64,000 nucleotides of DNA, taken from contig NZ_VCJS01000027.1 in NCBI RefSeq assembly GCF_005893125.1, positions 1 to 64,000 of the forward strand, given 5' to 3'. Each line of letters starts with the position of its first letter. The first letter of the stretch is position 1. Below, piece after piece: positions 6,818-14,723 of the stretch. Below the pieces are notes generated by a model. It ran no database searches. It was not told where the DNA came from and saw nothing but the letters and a program-made list of their open reading frames with translations. Origin of the DNA: Nonomuraea basaltis (lineage in GTDB: Bacteria; Actinomycetota; Actinomycetes; Streptosporangiales; Streptosporangiaceae). The position numbers were made by a program, and so were the translations under genes.

Positions 6818-7192
6818 CTAGGGTCGCTCGACGCGGGCCGCCTCGACGCTCCGACAGGCGAGGCAGTAGCGATAGAGGTCCACCCGGGTGAGCGTGCCAG
6901 CCGGGTTGTACCGCTTTTTGCAGTAGGCGCGCCAGCGGCCGGTGGCCTCGAGATCGGCGCCCGCGTCCTGGCACTTGCCGCACGCGTTGGGGTTGGAATG
7001 CGAGGAGTCGTAGTAGTAGCCGCCGCTATACGGGCCGTCCCCGCAGGGGACCGCAAGTGCCGCGTCCGATCGCGCCTGGCCGGCGCTCGCGTTCGCGGTG
7101 CCGCCCATTATCAGCACGACGGCCGTGCCAAGCATGGCGGCCGTGCCCAGCGCGACGCCTGGCTTCTTTAAACGCGATCCTGTGGATGCCAT
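6818..7192 (-). CDS. secreted Cys-rich small protein, 124 aa
   Basis: ATG 7192 has a GGAGGAAG site 7 nt upstream. A signal peptide is clear: a basic start (SRLKKPG), the core VALGTAAMLGTAVVLIMGG and an ANASA cleavage region. The mature part has six cysteines in pairs (PCGDGPYSGGYYYDSSHSNP, then ACGKCQD, RAYCKKRYNPAGT, RYCLACRS), suggesting disulphides or metal binding after export. The family is not recognised. The gene lies inside the insertion that splits repeat copy 1, so it arrived after the duplication. Confidence 0.6.
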   Translation of the reverse strand: MASTGSRLKKPGVALGTAAMLGTAVVLIMGGTANASAGQARSDAALAVPCGDGPYSGGYYYDSSHSNPNACGKCQDAGADLEATGRWRAYCKKRYNPAGTLTRVDLYRYCLACRSVEAARVERP

Positions 7193-7395
7193 GTCCGCTT
7201 CCTCCTGTTTCCAGTTCCTCCTGTTTCCAGCATTCATTCTCAGCGCGGGGAACCGGGCTAGACAGGGCGGCGACAGGGCATTGGGCGGACTCTTGCCGGT
7301 GTGCTGCTTCGCCCAGTGCCAGAAGGAGCGCAGAAACCCAGCTCAGACTAAGTTTGGCGGCTCTCGCATAGTTCTCGGCACCCGTGTATAGCAAG

Positions 7396-7477
7396 CCCGA
7401 CACCATCTCGTAGGCAGCTCGACGCGATCACTGCTTGAAGCGCGGCACCTTCTTGTACCGGTTGCGCAGGGCCTCCG
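7396..7477. repeat. direct repeat, second part of copy 1
   Basis: cccgacaccatctcgtag and actgcttgaagcgcggc match 8231-8309. On the minus strand both copies encode the same C-terminal end (EALRNRYKKVPRFKQ here, ALRDRYGEAPRFKQ in copy 2). The duplicated unit therefore originally held a plus-strand zinc-ribbon gene facing a minus-strand gene. Confidence 0.65.
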
Positions 7478-7580
7478 CCGGGCCCCCTCCCTCAACTGTG
7501 GTCTCGCACAGGTACGCGGTCGCGGGCGGCAGGACCGAGGTCGCGGCGGCGTGCGATCCTCGCCGGATCATGCTGGGCGG
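7428..7580 (-). pseudogene. C-terminal fragment of an unknown gene
   Basis: On the minus strand the last residues (LPPATAYLCETTVEGGGPAE, then ALRNRYKKVPRFKQ) look like a genuine C-terminus and are shared with the fragment at 8262. Upstream, protein-like character fades and no start is visible. It is a remnant of a duplicated gene. Confidence 0.35.
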
Positions 7581-7865
7581 GACGCGAGAAGCCTGCAACC
7601 GAGATCGAGGAGAGCTGGCGGTGCCGCCGATCGGCGTGCGCGGCCCTGCTCGCGCGGGCCGACCGGGAAGCGCGGGAGGCGGGGAACGGCTGAACCGCAT
7701 CCGTGCTGAGTTGCGCGCGGTCGCCCAGGGCGTCGTGGAACTCTTCCATGTGTTCGATGTGGTCTCGGTCGCGGGGGCGCCGTGGCGGTGGCGTGTGATT
7801 GACACCGCTTCCCATGAGCGGATCGCTGCTGTGCGCGCGGGCCAGCGGAGGGTCGGAGCCGATAA

Positions 7866-8146
7866 AATGATCTTCGCGTGCTGGCAGAATGCGAACCTGC
7901 CGGCACGCGCGGGGATGCTCATCATGGTGGCCGCTCGCGGCCTAACTGACCTGGCCTGATGGCCAGTGTCGCGCGAACGGTGAGGCGCTGATAATCGCTC
8001 TCAGCGCCTCACCTGTCTCACGACAAGATCGCGAAATTCTGGTGATCATGTGTCGCACTTCGTGCTTGTCTCCGGAAGACATAGGTATGGACCTGCGCAC
8101 CGGAGATGAACTTCCCATGATCCCCCGCACCTGCACCTGCGGCCGG
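7866..8146. repeat. long direct repeat, copy 2
   Basis: Partner of 6521-6804, and the more intact copy: its zinc-ribbon frame is open. Two hairpins are kept (7876-7905 around the CTGCCGGCACGC arm, and 7979-8013). Changes in the first hairpin keep pairing, which hints that the RNA fold or the 30-codon frame matters. Confidence 0.8.
7979..8013. terminator. hairpin in repeat copy 2
   Basis: GGTGAGGCGCTGA pairs perfectly with TCAGCGCCTCACC around a 9-nt loop. This is the same structure as 6633-6669. Confidence 0.5.
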
Positions 8147-8248
8147 GCCTTCTGGCCGCAACCGGGTGACGGTGGCTACTGCGGCATCTGTGAATTACCA
8201 GAGATCGGCGGGACGGACGTGTACGACGCACCCGACAACGTCTCGTAG
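8090..8248 (+). CDS. small zinc-ribbon protein
   Basis: From ATG 8090 (alternative 8117) the peptide has a four-cysteine ribbon: Cys-Thr-Cys-Gly, an 11-residue loop (RAFWPQPGDGG), then Tyr-Cys-Gly-Ile-Cys. An acidic tail follows. This is the usual shape of small actinophage or actinomycete zinc-ribbon proteins of unknown role. The equivalent gene in repeat copy 1 is destroyed. Confidence 0.5.
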   Translation, partial: DLRTGDELPMIPRTCTCGRAFWPQPGDGGYCGICELPEIGGTDVYDAPDNVS

Positions 8249-8261
8249 CACCTCGACCCAA

Positions 8262-8310
8262 TCACTGCTTAAAACGAGGCGCCTCCCCGTACCGGTCACG
8301 CAGCGCCTGA
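8262..8310 (-). pseudogene. C-terminal fragment, second copy
   Basis: The minus strand encodes ALRDRYGEAPRFKQ and a stop at 8262-8264, matching the end of the fragment at 7428. Upstream codons are not protein-like. Confidence 0.35.
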
Positions 8311-8511
8311 CCATGGGGTCTGATCCCTGCGCAGCGAGGGCATTCCTTCAGGGCGACATCGACGCTATCGGAGATATTCGTCAAGTATCTGCGGTCAATC
8401 GCGCCCGAAGAGGCTCGATATGGAACCGCATAGCAATGACCTGCTCGGACACGGCTTAGTGCACGATCCGGTTCCGATGTTCCTCGGCCCCGTGTCGCCG
8501 TAGGGGCCGAT

Positions 8512-8817
8512 TCAGCAGAGGCCCTTGTACCAGGCGTACTTGATATCGTATGTATACCCGAGAAGGGTGATCCCAGGCCGGACGCATTGGTCGTATCCGG
8601 GCCGATCGAAGGTCCGTTCGACGCGGATGAGGACGTTGACGTTGGAGTTGCAGTGGTTGTATCTGGCGACGGCGCCCTGGGGGTCCCAGCCGCAGGCGAA
8701 TGCCCCGGCCTCGGCTGTGCTGCCAGTGGTCGCGGTGGTGCTGGCGTACGCTGGCACGGTGGTCAGTGCCAGGGCGGTCAACGTCCCGCCGATCGCCTTG
8801 AGGATCTGTGTACGCAT
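8512..8817 (-). CDS. secreted DUF6355-like protein
   Basis: The 101 residues begin with a signal peptide (MRTQILKAIGGTLTALALTT, ending VPAYAS). The mature part fits the small actinobacterial secreted family named DUF6355: CGWDPQGAVARYNHC, then VLIRVERTFDRPGYDQCVRP and a C-terminal KYAWYKGLC, with four cysteines that could form two disulphides. Family members are often listed near natural-product genes, but no function is established. The minus-strand upstream region has GAGGCACTAGAG as a plausible ribosome site. The gene looks intact. Confidence 0.65.
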   Translation of the reverse strand: MRTQILKAIGGTLTALALTTVPAYASTTATTGSTAEAGAFACGWDPQGAVARYNHCNSNVNVLIRVERTFDRPGYDQCVRPGITLLGYTYDIKYAWYKGLC

Positions 8818-9181
8818 ATTTCTCTAGTGCCTCTTTCGTGTTGTGCCGGAATTTCGTCAAAGCTATCTACCGGATAGAGCCTCGCACTACCGAAATTCCT
8901 GCCAAGCACCGTAGGTTTGCTGCCAAAATCTTCCAGTCGGCGTCACAAGTCAGCGTAGGAGCACAGCGGGATAAACAGGTTCTTCGTAGCCGACGTGACC
9001 GCCGTAACCGTGCACCCCCATGGCGTTTTCTAGGCCTCGTACCGCGTCCACAAACCGAGTGGACGGAAATGCCCGCTCGGCGACCGGTTCTGGGTTCAGG
9101 TGTGCTGTGGAGCTCGCGCCGCCATGCGCCCACGCTGGTGTCCGGGCCGCCTTCTCACGAACCGACCCTAGCGAGGACCTG
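8818..9181. other. no gene seen
   Basis: The start of this gap is somewhat AT-richer (about 8818-8960), as expected for the promoter of the minus-strand secreted gene. The rest up to the ParB-like gene holds no convincing frame. Confidence 0.35.
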
Positions 9182-9804
9182 ATGCGCCGTATCGAACACA
9201 TGCCCCTCCCCGAGATCGCCCGCGCTGTCAGGAATCCAAAAGAACATGACCTCCCGGCCATCAGACGGTCGATCGAGGCGTTTGGCTGCACCCTCGCCGG
9301 GGAGTTGGACGAGCGCACCGGCCGCCTCGTCGCCGGGCACGGGCGCCTGCACGTCCTGGAGGAAATGGCAGACGACGGCAAATCCCCGCCCGAAGGCGTG
9401 CGCGTCGGCGACGACGGCGTGTGGCTGGTGCCCATCCTCCGCGGCTGGACCTCCCGCTCCGACGCGGACGCGGAAGCGTACCTGGTGGCGGCGAACCTGC
9501 TGACGGAACGCGGAGGGTGGGATCACGGCATGCTCGCCGACATGCTCACGGACATCGGGGCGGCCGACGAGGCGCTGTTGGCCGCGGCCGGGTACACGAG
9601 CGACGACCTGGCCGACCTGGACGAGCTGGCGCCCCGCGATCCCGAGCAAGCCCCGCCGAACCCCGTGACGGGGCCGGGGCCGGCCGAGCGGGTGGAGCGC
9701 CGACCGTGTGGGGCGTCGTCGTCACCTGCGAGTCGGAGGCCGAGCAGGTCGAACTCCTGGAGCGGCTGAGCGCGGAAGGTCACTCCGTCCGGGCGCTCAT
9801 GTAG
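9182..9804 (+). pseudogene. phage ParB-like nuclease-domain protein, frameshifted
   Basis: ATG 9182 follows GCGAGGACCT. The protein opens with a ParB/sulfiredoxin-type domain: EIARAVRNPKEHDLPAIRRS and a GRLVAGHGRLHVLEEM box, then WTSRSDADAEAYLVAANLLT. About 9695-9705 the frame changes. The natural C-terminus (TVWGVVVTCESEAEQVELLE, then RLSAEGHSVRALM) is in the next frame and stops at 9804. Such proteins are common in actinophages next to the terminase, and a terminase fragment follows directly. A 1-nt indel has therefore split an otherwise complete gene. Confidence 0.7.
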
Positions 9805-10334
9805 GCCGATCGTTCGACGCCGTCCTCATCGGCGTGTCCGTTCCTGACGAGCACGGGCAGCGCCGCATCTACGTGACCAACGAATGGCGGTGGGACTCCC
9901 GCGCGCAGAGGCGGCAGCTCACTGACGCCGAGTACTCGATGCGGCTGGGGGAGTGGCTGGACGGCATCCCCGACACGTACGGGCCGGGCACGAGAGGCGT
10001 CCGGCCAGCGTGGTTGATCGTGGACCCGTCCGCCGCGTCGTTCGTCACGCAGCTGCACCACGATGGGTTCCGGCCCCAGCAGGGCGACAACAGTGTGTTG
10101 GACGGCATCCGTACCGTCTCCAACCTGATGGCGGCCGACCATCTGCGGGTCCACGCGTCCTGCCGCGACCTCCTCGATGAGATCGTCGGCTACGCCTGGG
10201 ACGACCGCAAGGCGGAGCGCGGCGAGGACGCGCCCGTCAAGGAACACGACCACAGCGTCGATGCTCTCCGGTACGGACTTCACACGACGCAGGCGGTGTG
10301 GATGCGGCTGCTCGAACCCGTCCCTGCCTACTAA
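9801..10334 (+). pseudogene. terminase large subunit, C-terminal nuclease fragment
   Basis: From about 9801 the frame encodes the nuclease half of a phage terminase large subunit: SFDAVLIGVSVPDEHGQRRI, the LIVDPSAASFVTQLHHDG strand with its acidic residue, and the terminal HDHSVDALRYGLHT motif typical of this family. The N-terminal ATPase half is absent; the fragment starts right where the ParB-like gene ends. DNA packaging cannot be carried out by this piece, so it marks a decayed prophage. Confidence 0.75.
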
Positions 10335-10570
10335 GCACCTATCCGGAAGTTCTGCTTGTAACTGTGTGTGAGATCGCCGGAGCGGACGGGCGTTGACAAG
10401 GGCCTCGCCGGGCGTTGGATCGAAGTTTCCTACATCGTCCATCTGCCCGGCAAGGTCGTGGTCGGTATGCGCCCGGCTGCGGCCTTCGGCCACCGCATGA
10501 TCTTTGTTTGTCGACGCAATACTCAATCATCGCGGTGGCCGTCCACCTCTATGCACCGGATATCTGGAAA

Positions 10571-10927
10571 TCACTCGTGGCCGGGGATGCCGCCCAGATC
10601 GCGCCAGATTTCCTTGATATACCAGGGTACGAATTCTCTTCCCCACCGCTTCTCCTTCAATTCCTTCGATACCCCATCCGGCCTCTCCTCCTCCCTCTCC
10701 TCCTTCTCTTTCGCGGCGATGATCGCTCGAACTTGCTGCAAAAGGTTACTCAGGGCGATTTCTCGGACATTAGGCGGGATTGCGATGCCCCCTGTGGTTG
10801 CGGGTTGAGCAGCTCCCCCGTGCGTGTTGTTGCTGGGGGTATCCCGGGCGGACGCGGCAGACTGCGCCGCAATTGATAGGAACGCCGCCGAGACGGCAAC
10901 GCAGCACATGCGCATGAAGTTTTGCAT
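10571..10927 (-). CDS. secreted hypothetical protein
   Basis: AAGAAGGG (10934-10941) lies 6 nt before ATG 10927; a GTG at 10930 is possible. A signal peptide (MRMCCVAVSAAFLSIAAQSA, ending ASA-R) precedes a polar Thr/Asn/Gly linker. Then comes a very charged helical segment (AIIAAKEKEEREEERPDG, then SKELKEKRWG) and an aromatic end (EFVPWYIKEIWRDLGG). No family is recognised. It may coat the wall or bind membrane through the C-terminus; this is speculation. Confidence 0.5.
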   Translation of the reverse strand: MQNFMRMCCVAVSAAFLSIAAQSAASARDTPSNNTHGGAAQPATTGGIAIPPNVREIALSNLLQQVRAIIAAKEKEEREEERPDGVSKELKEKRWGREFVPWYIKEIWRDLGGIPGHE

Positions 10928-11267
10928 CACTAACCCTTCTTGACCTGGCTGGCTTCCTCGTCAGCGATACCCAGCATGTTTTACCTAATGCTCGGACTCG
11001 CCCATATGTGGCCGCTTCTATATTCCAAGAAGACCATAAGTTGGGAATGTCTGATTTGTCGCACTGGAAAGTAAAGGAGCTAAATAGAACGCGCGTCCCC
11101 GGAGCCCGGTTGTGGCGGCCCGGCCCCGGGGCGCGTCTGCTCCGCGTGGCTTCCCCGTACGCGCGTCGAGCACCCGGCGCGGGCCGCGCCCTTCGGCTGT
11201 TGAGGGGCAGCACGAAGGCCGGCCCGCGCCGCTGGACCCCACCCCTGACCTTTGAGGGAGAACGATC
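10928..11267. other. intergenic, no gene seen
   Basis: The left third is comparatively AT-rich and probably holds the promoter of the minus-strand gene at 10571. The right part is very GC-rich and ends in GAGGGAG, the ribosome site of the gene at 11268. Confidence 0.35.
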
Positions 11268-11750
11268 GTGGCCGACTTCACGTTCAACATTGCGCTCGGC
11301 AGGAGCGTCGAGCTGCTCCACCGCGTCAAGACCGGCGACCCGGCCGGGTCCACCCCGGTCATTGCCGCGCTCGCGGCCGCGGGCCTGGAGAGCGATGCGG
11401 TGCTGCGCGACAAGGACACCCTGGCTGACCTGGTGTCGGGCTCCACCAACGAGGTGCCGGTCGGCAACGGCTACGCGCGCAAGACGCTGGTGGCCGCCGA
11501 CCTGAACGTGGTTGCCCCGGACGACGCCAATGACCGGACGGACCTGGACATCCCCGACCAGACGTGGACGAGCGTGCTCGCCGCCTCGGGCGGCTGGTCC
11601 AAGCTCGTCGTCTGTTACAAGCCCGCCGCGGGCTCCACCGATGCGCAGATCATGCCGCTCACCTGCCACGACTTCGCGATCACACCGGACGGGACCGACA
11701 TCGTGGCGCAGATCGCCGTCGCGGGCTTCTTCCGCGCCACCCCCGTCTAA
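11268..11750 (+). CDS. phage structural-type protein
   Basis: GTG 11268 has a strong GAGGGAG site. The 160 residues contain no signal or membrane segment and show a beta-sandwich pattern with PDQTWTSVLAASGGWSKLVV, CYKPAAGSTDAQIMPLTCHD and VAQIAVAGFFRATPV. This is the style of short actinophage tail or head proteins and fits the ParB-terminase context, but I cannot name the family. The reading frame is intact. Confidence 0.5.
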   Translation: MADFTFNIALGRSVELLHRVKTGDPAGSTPVIAALAAAGLESDAVLRDKDTLADLVSGSTNEVPVGNGYARKTLVAADLNVVAPDDANDRTDLDIPDQTWTSVLAASGGWSKLVVCYKPAAGSTDAQIMPLTCHDFAITPDGTDIVAQIAVAGFFRATPV

Positions 11751-11768
11751 CCAGGCCCAGGGGGCGGC

Positions 11769-12074
11769 ATGCTGCGGAAGAACTCCTTCAACGGGGGCAC
11801 AGCCGGAACGTCGGTCACCACCGCGAACTCGGGGGGAAGCTCCGGAGACGCGTTCCAATCGGTCAACGGATCCCCCACCTACGTCGCCGCCACGGGAACC
11901 CGGGCGCCGCTTGCCGCTCTGCTCAACGACCCCGACACGGTGACGTGGCAGAACATCGTCACGGCCGGGCGCGAGATGTGGGTACGCGGCTACGTCCAGC
12001 TCGCGTCACTCCCGGCAAGCGAGGACTTGTTTCTTGAGCTGAACTTCCAGCCGACCAGCGGCTCACCCACCGCC
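11769..12074 (+). pseudogene. phage minor-tail-type protein, N-terminal fragment
   Basis: ATG 11769 lies 18 bp after the previous stop. The start MLRKNSFNGGTAGTSVTTAN, then SGGSSGDAFQSV, is typical of a jelly-roll/LamG-like phage protein. EMWVRGYVQLASLPASEDLF continues it. After about position 12068 the frame turns into low-quality Arg/Ala sequence, so the gene is cut by a rearrangement. Confidence 0.5.
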
Positions 12075-12275
12075 GTGCCGAGCGCTGCCACATTGGCTCG
12101 ACGTCAGCCCGTTCGCCGCGGTCGAGCGGGCGGCGGTGCCCCCTACCCCGATGAAACCTCTGGCTGCCACAACCAGCCGCGTACCGCACTCTCGACCGCT
12201 GGTGGACTCATGCGTGCCGATCCGGTGACCGCCCACCGGGCCCACCGCCGCGGCCGCCCGGAACGCGCGGATCTC

Positions 12276-12315
12276 CCTCCGCCGATCGGCGGAGGACATG
12301 CCCGCCGATCGGCGG
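12276..12315. promoter_or_regulatory. tandem CCGCCGATCGGCGG palindromes
   Basis: A 20-bp perfect palindrome lies at 12276-12295, with the same core again at 12302-12315. The centres are 23 bp apart, about two helix turns. A further hairpin (GGCCAGAGC/GCTCTGGCC, 12359-12384) lies just before the response-regulator fragment. They could be operators of that lost two-component system. Confidence 0.4.
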
Positions 12316-12398
12316 AGATGGTGCCCGCGTGGCTCCGCGTACCGGCGATGGTGCGGGGGGCCAGAGCTTCTGTACGCTCTGGCCATGCCAGGTGAGAC

Positions 12399-12664
12399 GT
12401 GACGATCAGGCTGGTCATCGCGGACGACCACGCCATGATCAGGGCGGGCCTGCGGCTGGTCGCGGAGAACGCCCTAGGGGTGGAAGTGGTCGGCGAGGCT
12501 GCGGACGGGGTGGAGGCCGTCGCCGTGACCAGGCGGCAGCGGCCGGACGTGCTGCTGCTCGACATCGCCATGCCGCGCCTGGACGGCCTGGACGCCGCCA
12601 GGATGTTGCTCGGCGATCCCGCCCCGCCGAGGATCGTGATGCTGACGACGTTCGGCCCGCCGGA
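12399..12664 (+). pseudogene. NarL/FixJ response regulator, receiver-domain fragment
   Basis: GTG 12399 begins a receiver domain: VIADDHAMIRAGLRLV carries the acidic pair, DVLLLDIAMPRLDG the phosphorylation Asp, and RIVMLTTFG the Thr strand. The sequence then breaks off at about 12664, inside the domain, and runs into an antisense FCD fragment. The HTH output domain is missing, so it cannot act as a DNA-binding regulator. Confidence 0.8.
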
Positions 12665-12930
12665 TCCACACCCGCAGCAGCGACCGGATGCTGCCGAGGA
12701 TGTCGTTGAGCACGGAGTTGCCCGCCGCGTGCGCCAGCGTGAGGTGGAACGCGACATCCGCCTCCACGAACGCGGTGCGGTCCGTCGCCGCCCGCATGTC
12801 CGCCAGGTGCGCACGCAGCTCCTCCACCGCGCCCGGGCCGGCCCGCTCGGCCGCCAGCTCCGCGATGATCACCTCGATGTGCTTACGCGCCTCGATCAGG
12901 TCGAGCACCTGCTGCTGGCCCAGCATGAGG
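12664..12930 (-). pseudogene. GntR-family FCD domain fragment
   Basis: The minus strand encodes the middle of an FCD ligand-binding domain: LDLIEARKHIEVIIAELAAE, FVEADVAFHLTLAHAAGN (Asp and His of the metal site), then SVLNDILGSIRSLLRVWI. The winged-helix N-terminus and the last helices are both lost. Junctions lie near 12664 and 12930. Confidence 0.75.
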
Positions 12931-13272
12931 CCCCAATCTCGCCGACGCTGACGGCACCTTGCCCTGCCTGACCAGGTCGTCGAGCGCCCCGAGCGTCTGC
13001 TCGAGAGGCGTGTCCGGATCGGGGTGGTGGGCGTAGTAGAGGTCCACGTGATCGGTACGCAGCCGCCGTAGGCTCTGCTTGCGCTGCTGGAACAGGTGCT
13101 GCTGGGACAGCCTCCTGTCGTTGGCCCCGGTGCCGACGGGCTCGGGCGCCTTGGTGGCACGCACGACCTCGTCCCGCCGCCCGGCCAGCGCCCGCCCGAG
13201 CAGCTCCTCGGCCGGCTCCCGCTCGGTCCACGGCGGCGCGCCCGGCCGGTCGAAGTGGGGGTTGCCCGCCAT
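12931..13272 (-). pseudogene. aldo/keto reductase fragment
   Basis: From ATG 13272 the minus strand encodes part of an aldo/keto reductase barrel: GRALAGRRDEVVRATKAP (catalytic Lys strand), then RRLRTDHVDLYYAHHPDPDT with its His, and LEQTLGALDDLVRQGKV. The N-terminal strand and the second half of the barrel are missing. It is joined head to tail with the FCD fragment. Confidence 0.75.
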
Positions 13273-13291
13273 TGATCAACCGGTTGACCAA
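13272..13291. promoter_or_regulatory. LacI-type operator and promoter of GH78 fragment
   Basis: TTGATCAACCGGTTGACCAA is a 20-bp near-palindrome with a perfect TCAACCGGTTGA core and a central CG, the usual LacI-family style. It overlaps the start of the aldo/keto reductase fragment and the -35 TTGACC (13284-13289) of a plus-strand promoter whose -10 TAACGT is at 13308-13313 (18 bp spacing). Confidence 0.5.
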
Positions 13292-13358
13292 TCGCGCAAC
13301 GTCAGCGTAACGTCGCCAAAACCACCCTTTAAAACGATTGAAGGGAGCGGTCACGAGC

Positions 13359-13720
13359 ATGCCGGGCCTGTCTCCGTACGGCCTCACCTGCGAATTCCTC
13401 GATCGTCCGCTGGGTGTCGACAAACCCGCCCCCCGCCTGACCTGGAAATTCCGCTCCGGCACGATGGGCGACGGCCAGACCGGCTACCGCCTGACCGTGC
13501 GGGCGGCCCGCGAGCCCGTGTGGGAGACGACGGGCGACGGCGATCGGCAGGCCGCCTACGAGGGCCGCCGCTACGGCCCTCGACCCGCTACGACTGGACG
13601 GTCGAGGTCCGCGACGCGTGGGGCGCGCCGGCGGGCCGCGCGGCGTCGTGGTTACAGACCGGGCTGATGGGCGGCTGGGACGATGGCGCCCGGCCGGTCT
13701 TCGAGCCCCGCGCGACGACG
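13359..13720 (+). pseudogene. GH78 alpha-L-rhamnosidase, N-terminal fragment
   Basis: ATG 13359 follows AAGGGAG. The text LSPYGLTCEFLDRPLGVD, then PAPRLTWKFRSG, is the standard N-terminal beta domain of bacterial GH78. The frame slips near 13575 (RYDWTVEVRDAWGAPAGRAA continues in the next frame), and the gene is cut at about 13720 by a TnpB remnant. No catalytic domain is present. Confidence 0.7.
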
Positions 13721-13721
13721 A

Positions 13722-13937
13722 TGCGGGTGTGTCGCCAAGGCGAATCGGCCGGCGCGGGGCCGGTTCGCCTGCACCGGGTGTGGCCTCGCTGGGCACACCG
13801 ATCACATCGCGGCCCGCAACATCGCCGCACGCGGCGCTGCGGGCTGGGCTGTTGTCAACCAGCCACACGCTACCGGCCTCCCTTCAGCCAGACGGGACCG
13901 TGAGAGCAAGTCACCGGCTTCATCCGGTGACAGTTGA
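13722..13937 (+). pseudogene. tnpB: TnpB (IS605/IS1341-type) C-terminal fragment
   Basis: The frame starting around 13722 reads RRCGCVAKANRPARGRFACT, then CGLAGHTDHIAARNIAARG. This matches the zinc ribbon and final RuvC-like Asp-x-x-A-A-R-N-I motif of TnpB, although the usual Asp-x-Asn is Asp-His-Ile here. The rest of the nuclease is absent. It is the tail of an IS200/IS605-family element inserted in the GH78 gene. Confidence 0.75.
13911..13930 (+). mobile_element. IS605-type right-end hairpin
   Basis: TCACCGG-cttcat-CCGGTGA is a perfect 7-bp hairpin at the very end of the TnpB frame, followed by cagttgatcc. It has the position and form of the right-end hairpin (and omega-RNA scaffold end) of actinobacterial IS605 and IS1341 elements. 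The left end is not visible. Confidence 0.6.
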
Positions 13938-13979
13938 TCCAGGAGATGACCGCCGCGCGCTCAAGTGAAAGGTGGAGTC

Positions 13980-14723
13980 ATGAGGTTGGCAGGCAAGAAG
14001 GCCGTCGTCACCGGCGCGGGCGGTGCCATGGGAAAGGTGTTCTCCGAGGTGCTGGCCAGGGAGGGGTGCGACGTCGCGGGGCTGGACGTGCAGGGCCTGG
14101 ACCTGTTCGGCGACGCCGTCCGGGCGACCGGGCGCGCGGCCCTGGAGCTGAAGGCCGACATCACGGACCTGGAGGCCACGCAGGCCGCGATCGGCCAGGC
14201 GGTCGAGGCGTGGGGCGGTGTGGACATCCTGGTCAACAACGCCGGCGGCGGCATGGTCCGGAAATTTCATGAAATGACAGCCGACGAGTGGCGCCGCATG
14301 GTGGACGTCAACCTGACCAGCGTCTTCAACGTCACCCGCGCCGTCGTACCGTCGATGCTGGAACGCGGCGGCGGCCGCATCGTGAACATCGCCTCCATCG
14401 CCGCCCTGCGCGGCGGCCGCCTCGTCAGGCACGCCACCGGCTACGCCGCCGCCAAGGCCGGCGTGGTCGGCCTGACCAAGGCCCTGGCCATCGAGTACGC
14501 CACCGACGGCATCACGGTCAACTGCATCGCCCCCGGCGCCCAGCAGACGCCCGGCCGCGACCGCGACACGCCCGAGGGGCGCGAGGCCTTGCTCGCCCAG
14601 ATCCCCACCAAGACCCTCGGTCGCCCCGAGGACCTGGCGGAGAGCATCGTGCACTTCTGCCTGCCCTCGGCCGCGTACCTGACCGGCGTCATCCTGCCCC
14701 AGGACGGAGGGCACGGGATCTAA
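13980..14723 (+). CDS. SDR-family NAD(P)-dependent oxidoreductase
   Basis: ATG 13980 follows AAAGGTGGAGTC. The 247 residues are a classical SDR: cofactor loop TGAGGAMG (11-18), NNAG (86-89), Asn111, Ser139, and Tyr155 with Lys159 in HATGYAAAKAG. The final VILPQDGGHGI is usual for FabG-like members. It probably oxidises or reduces a small hydroxy or keto acid or alcohol; the substrate is unknown. It starts a six-gene cluster with overlapping or nearly touching genes, 50 bp after the TnpB remnant. No promoter of its own is obvious. Confidence 0.9.
   Translation: MRLAGKKAVVTGAGGAMGKVFSEVLAREGCDVAGLDVQGLDLFGDAVRATGRAALELKADITDLEATQAAIGQAVEAWGGVDILVNNAGGGMVRKFHEMTADEWRRMVDVNLTSVFNVTRAVVPSMLERGGGRIVNIASIAALRGGRLVRHATGYAAAKAGVVGLTKALAIEYATDGITVNCIAPGAQQTPGRDRDTPEGREALLAQIPTKTLGRPEDLAESIVHFCLPSAAYLTGVILPQDGGHGI

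Noticed and set aside
1-12400. An integration site or tRNA attachment site for the decayed prophage
   Set aside because: I saw no tRNA, no integrase and no convincing pair of direct repeats that would define attL and attR.
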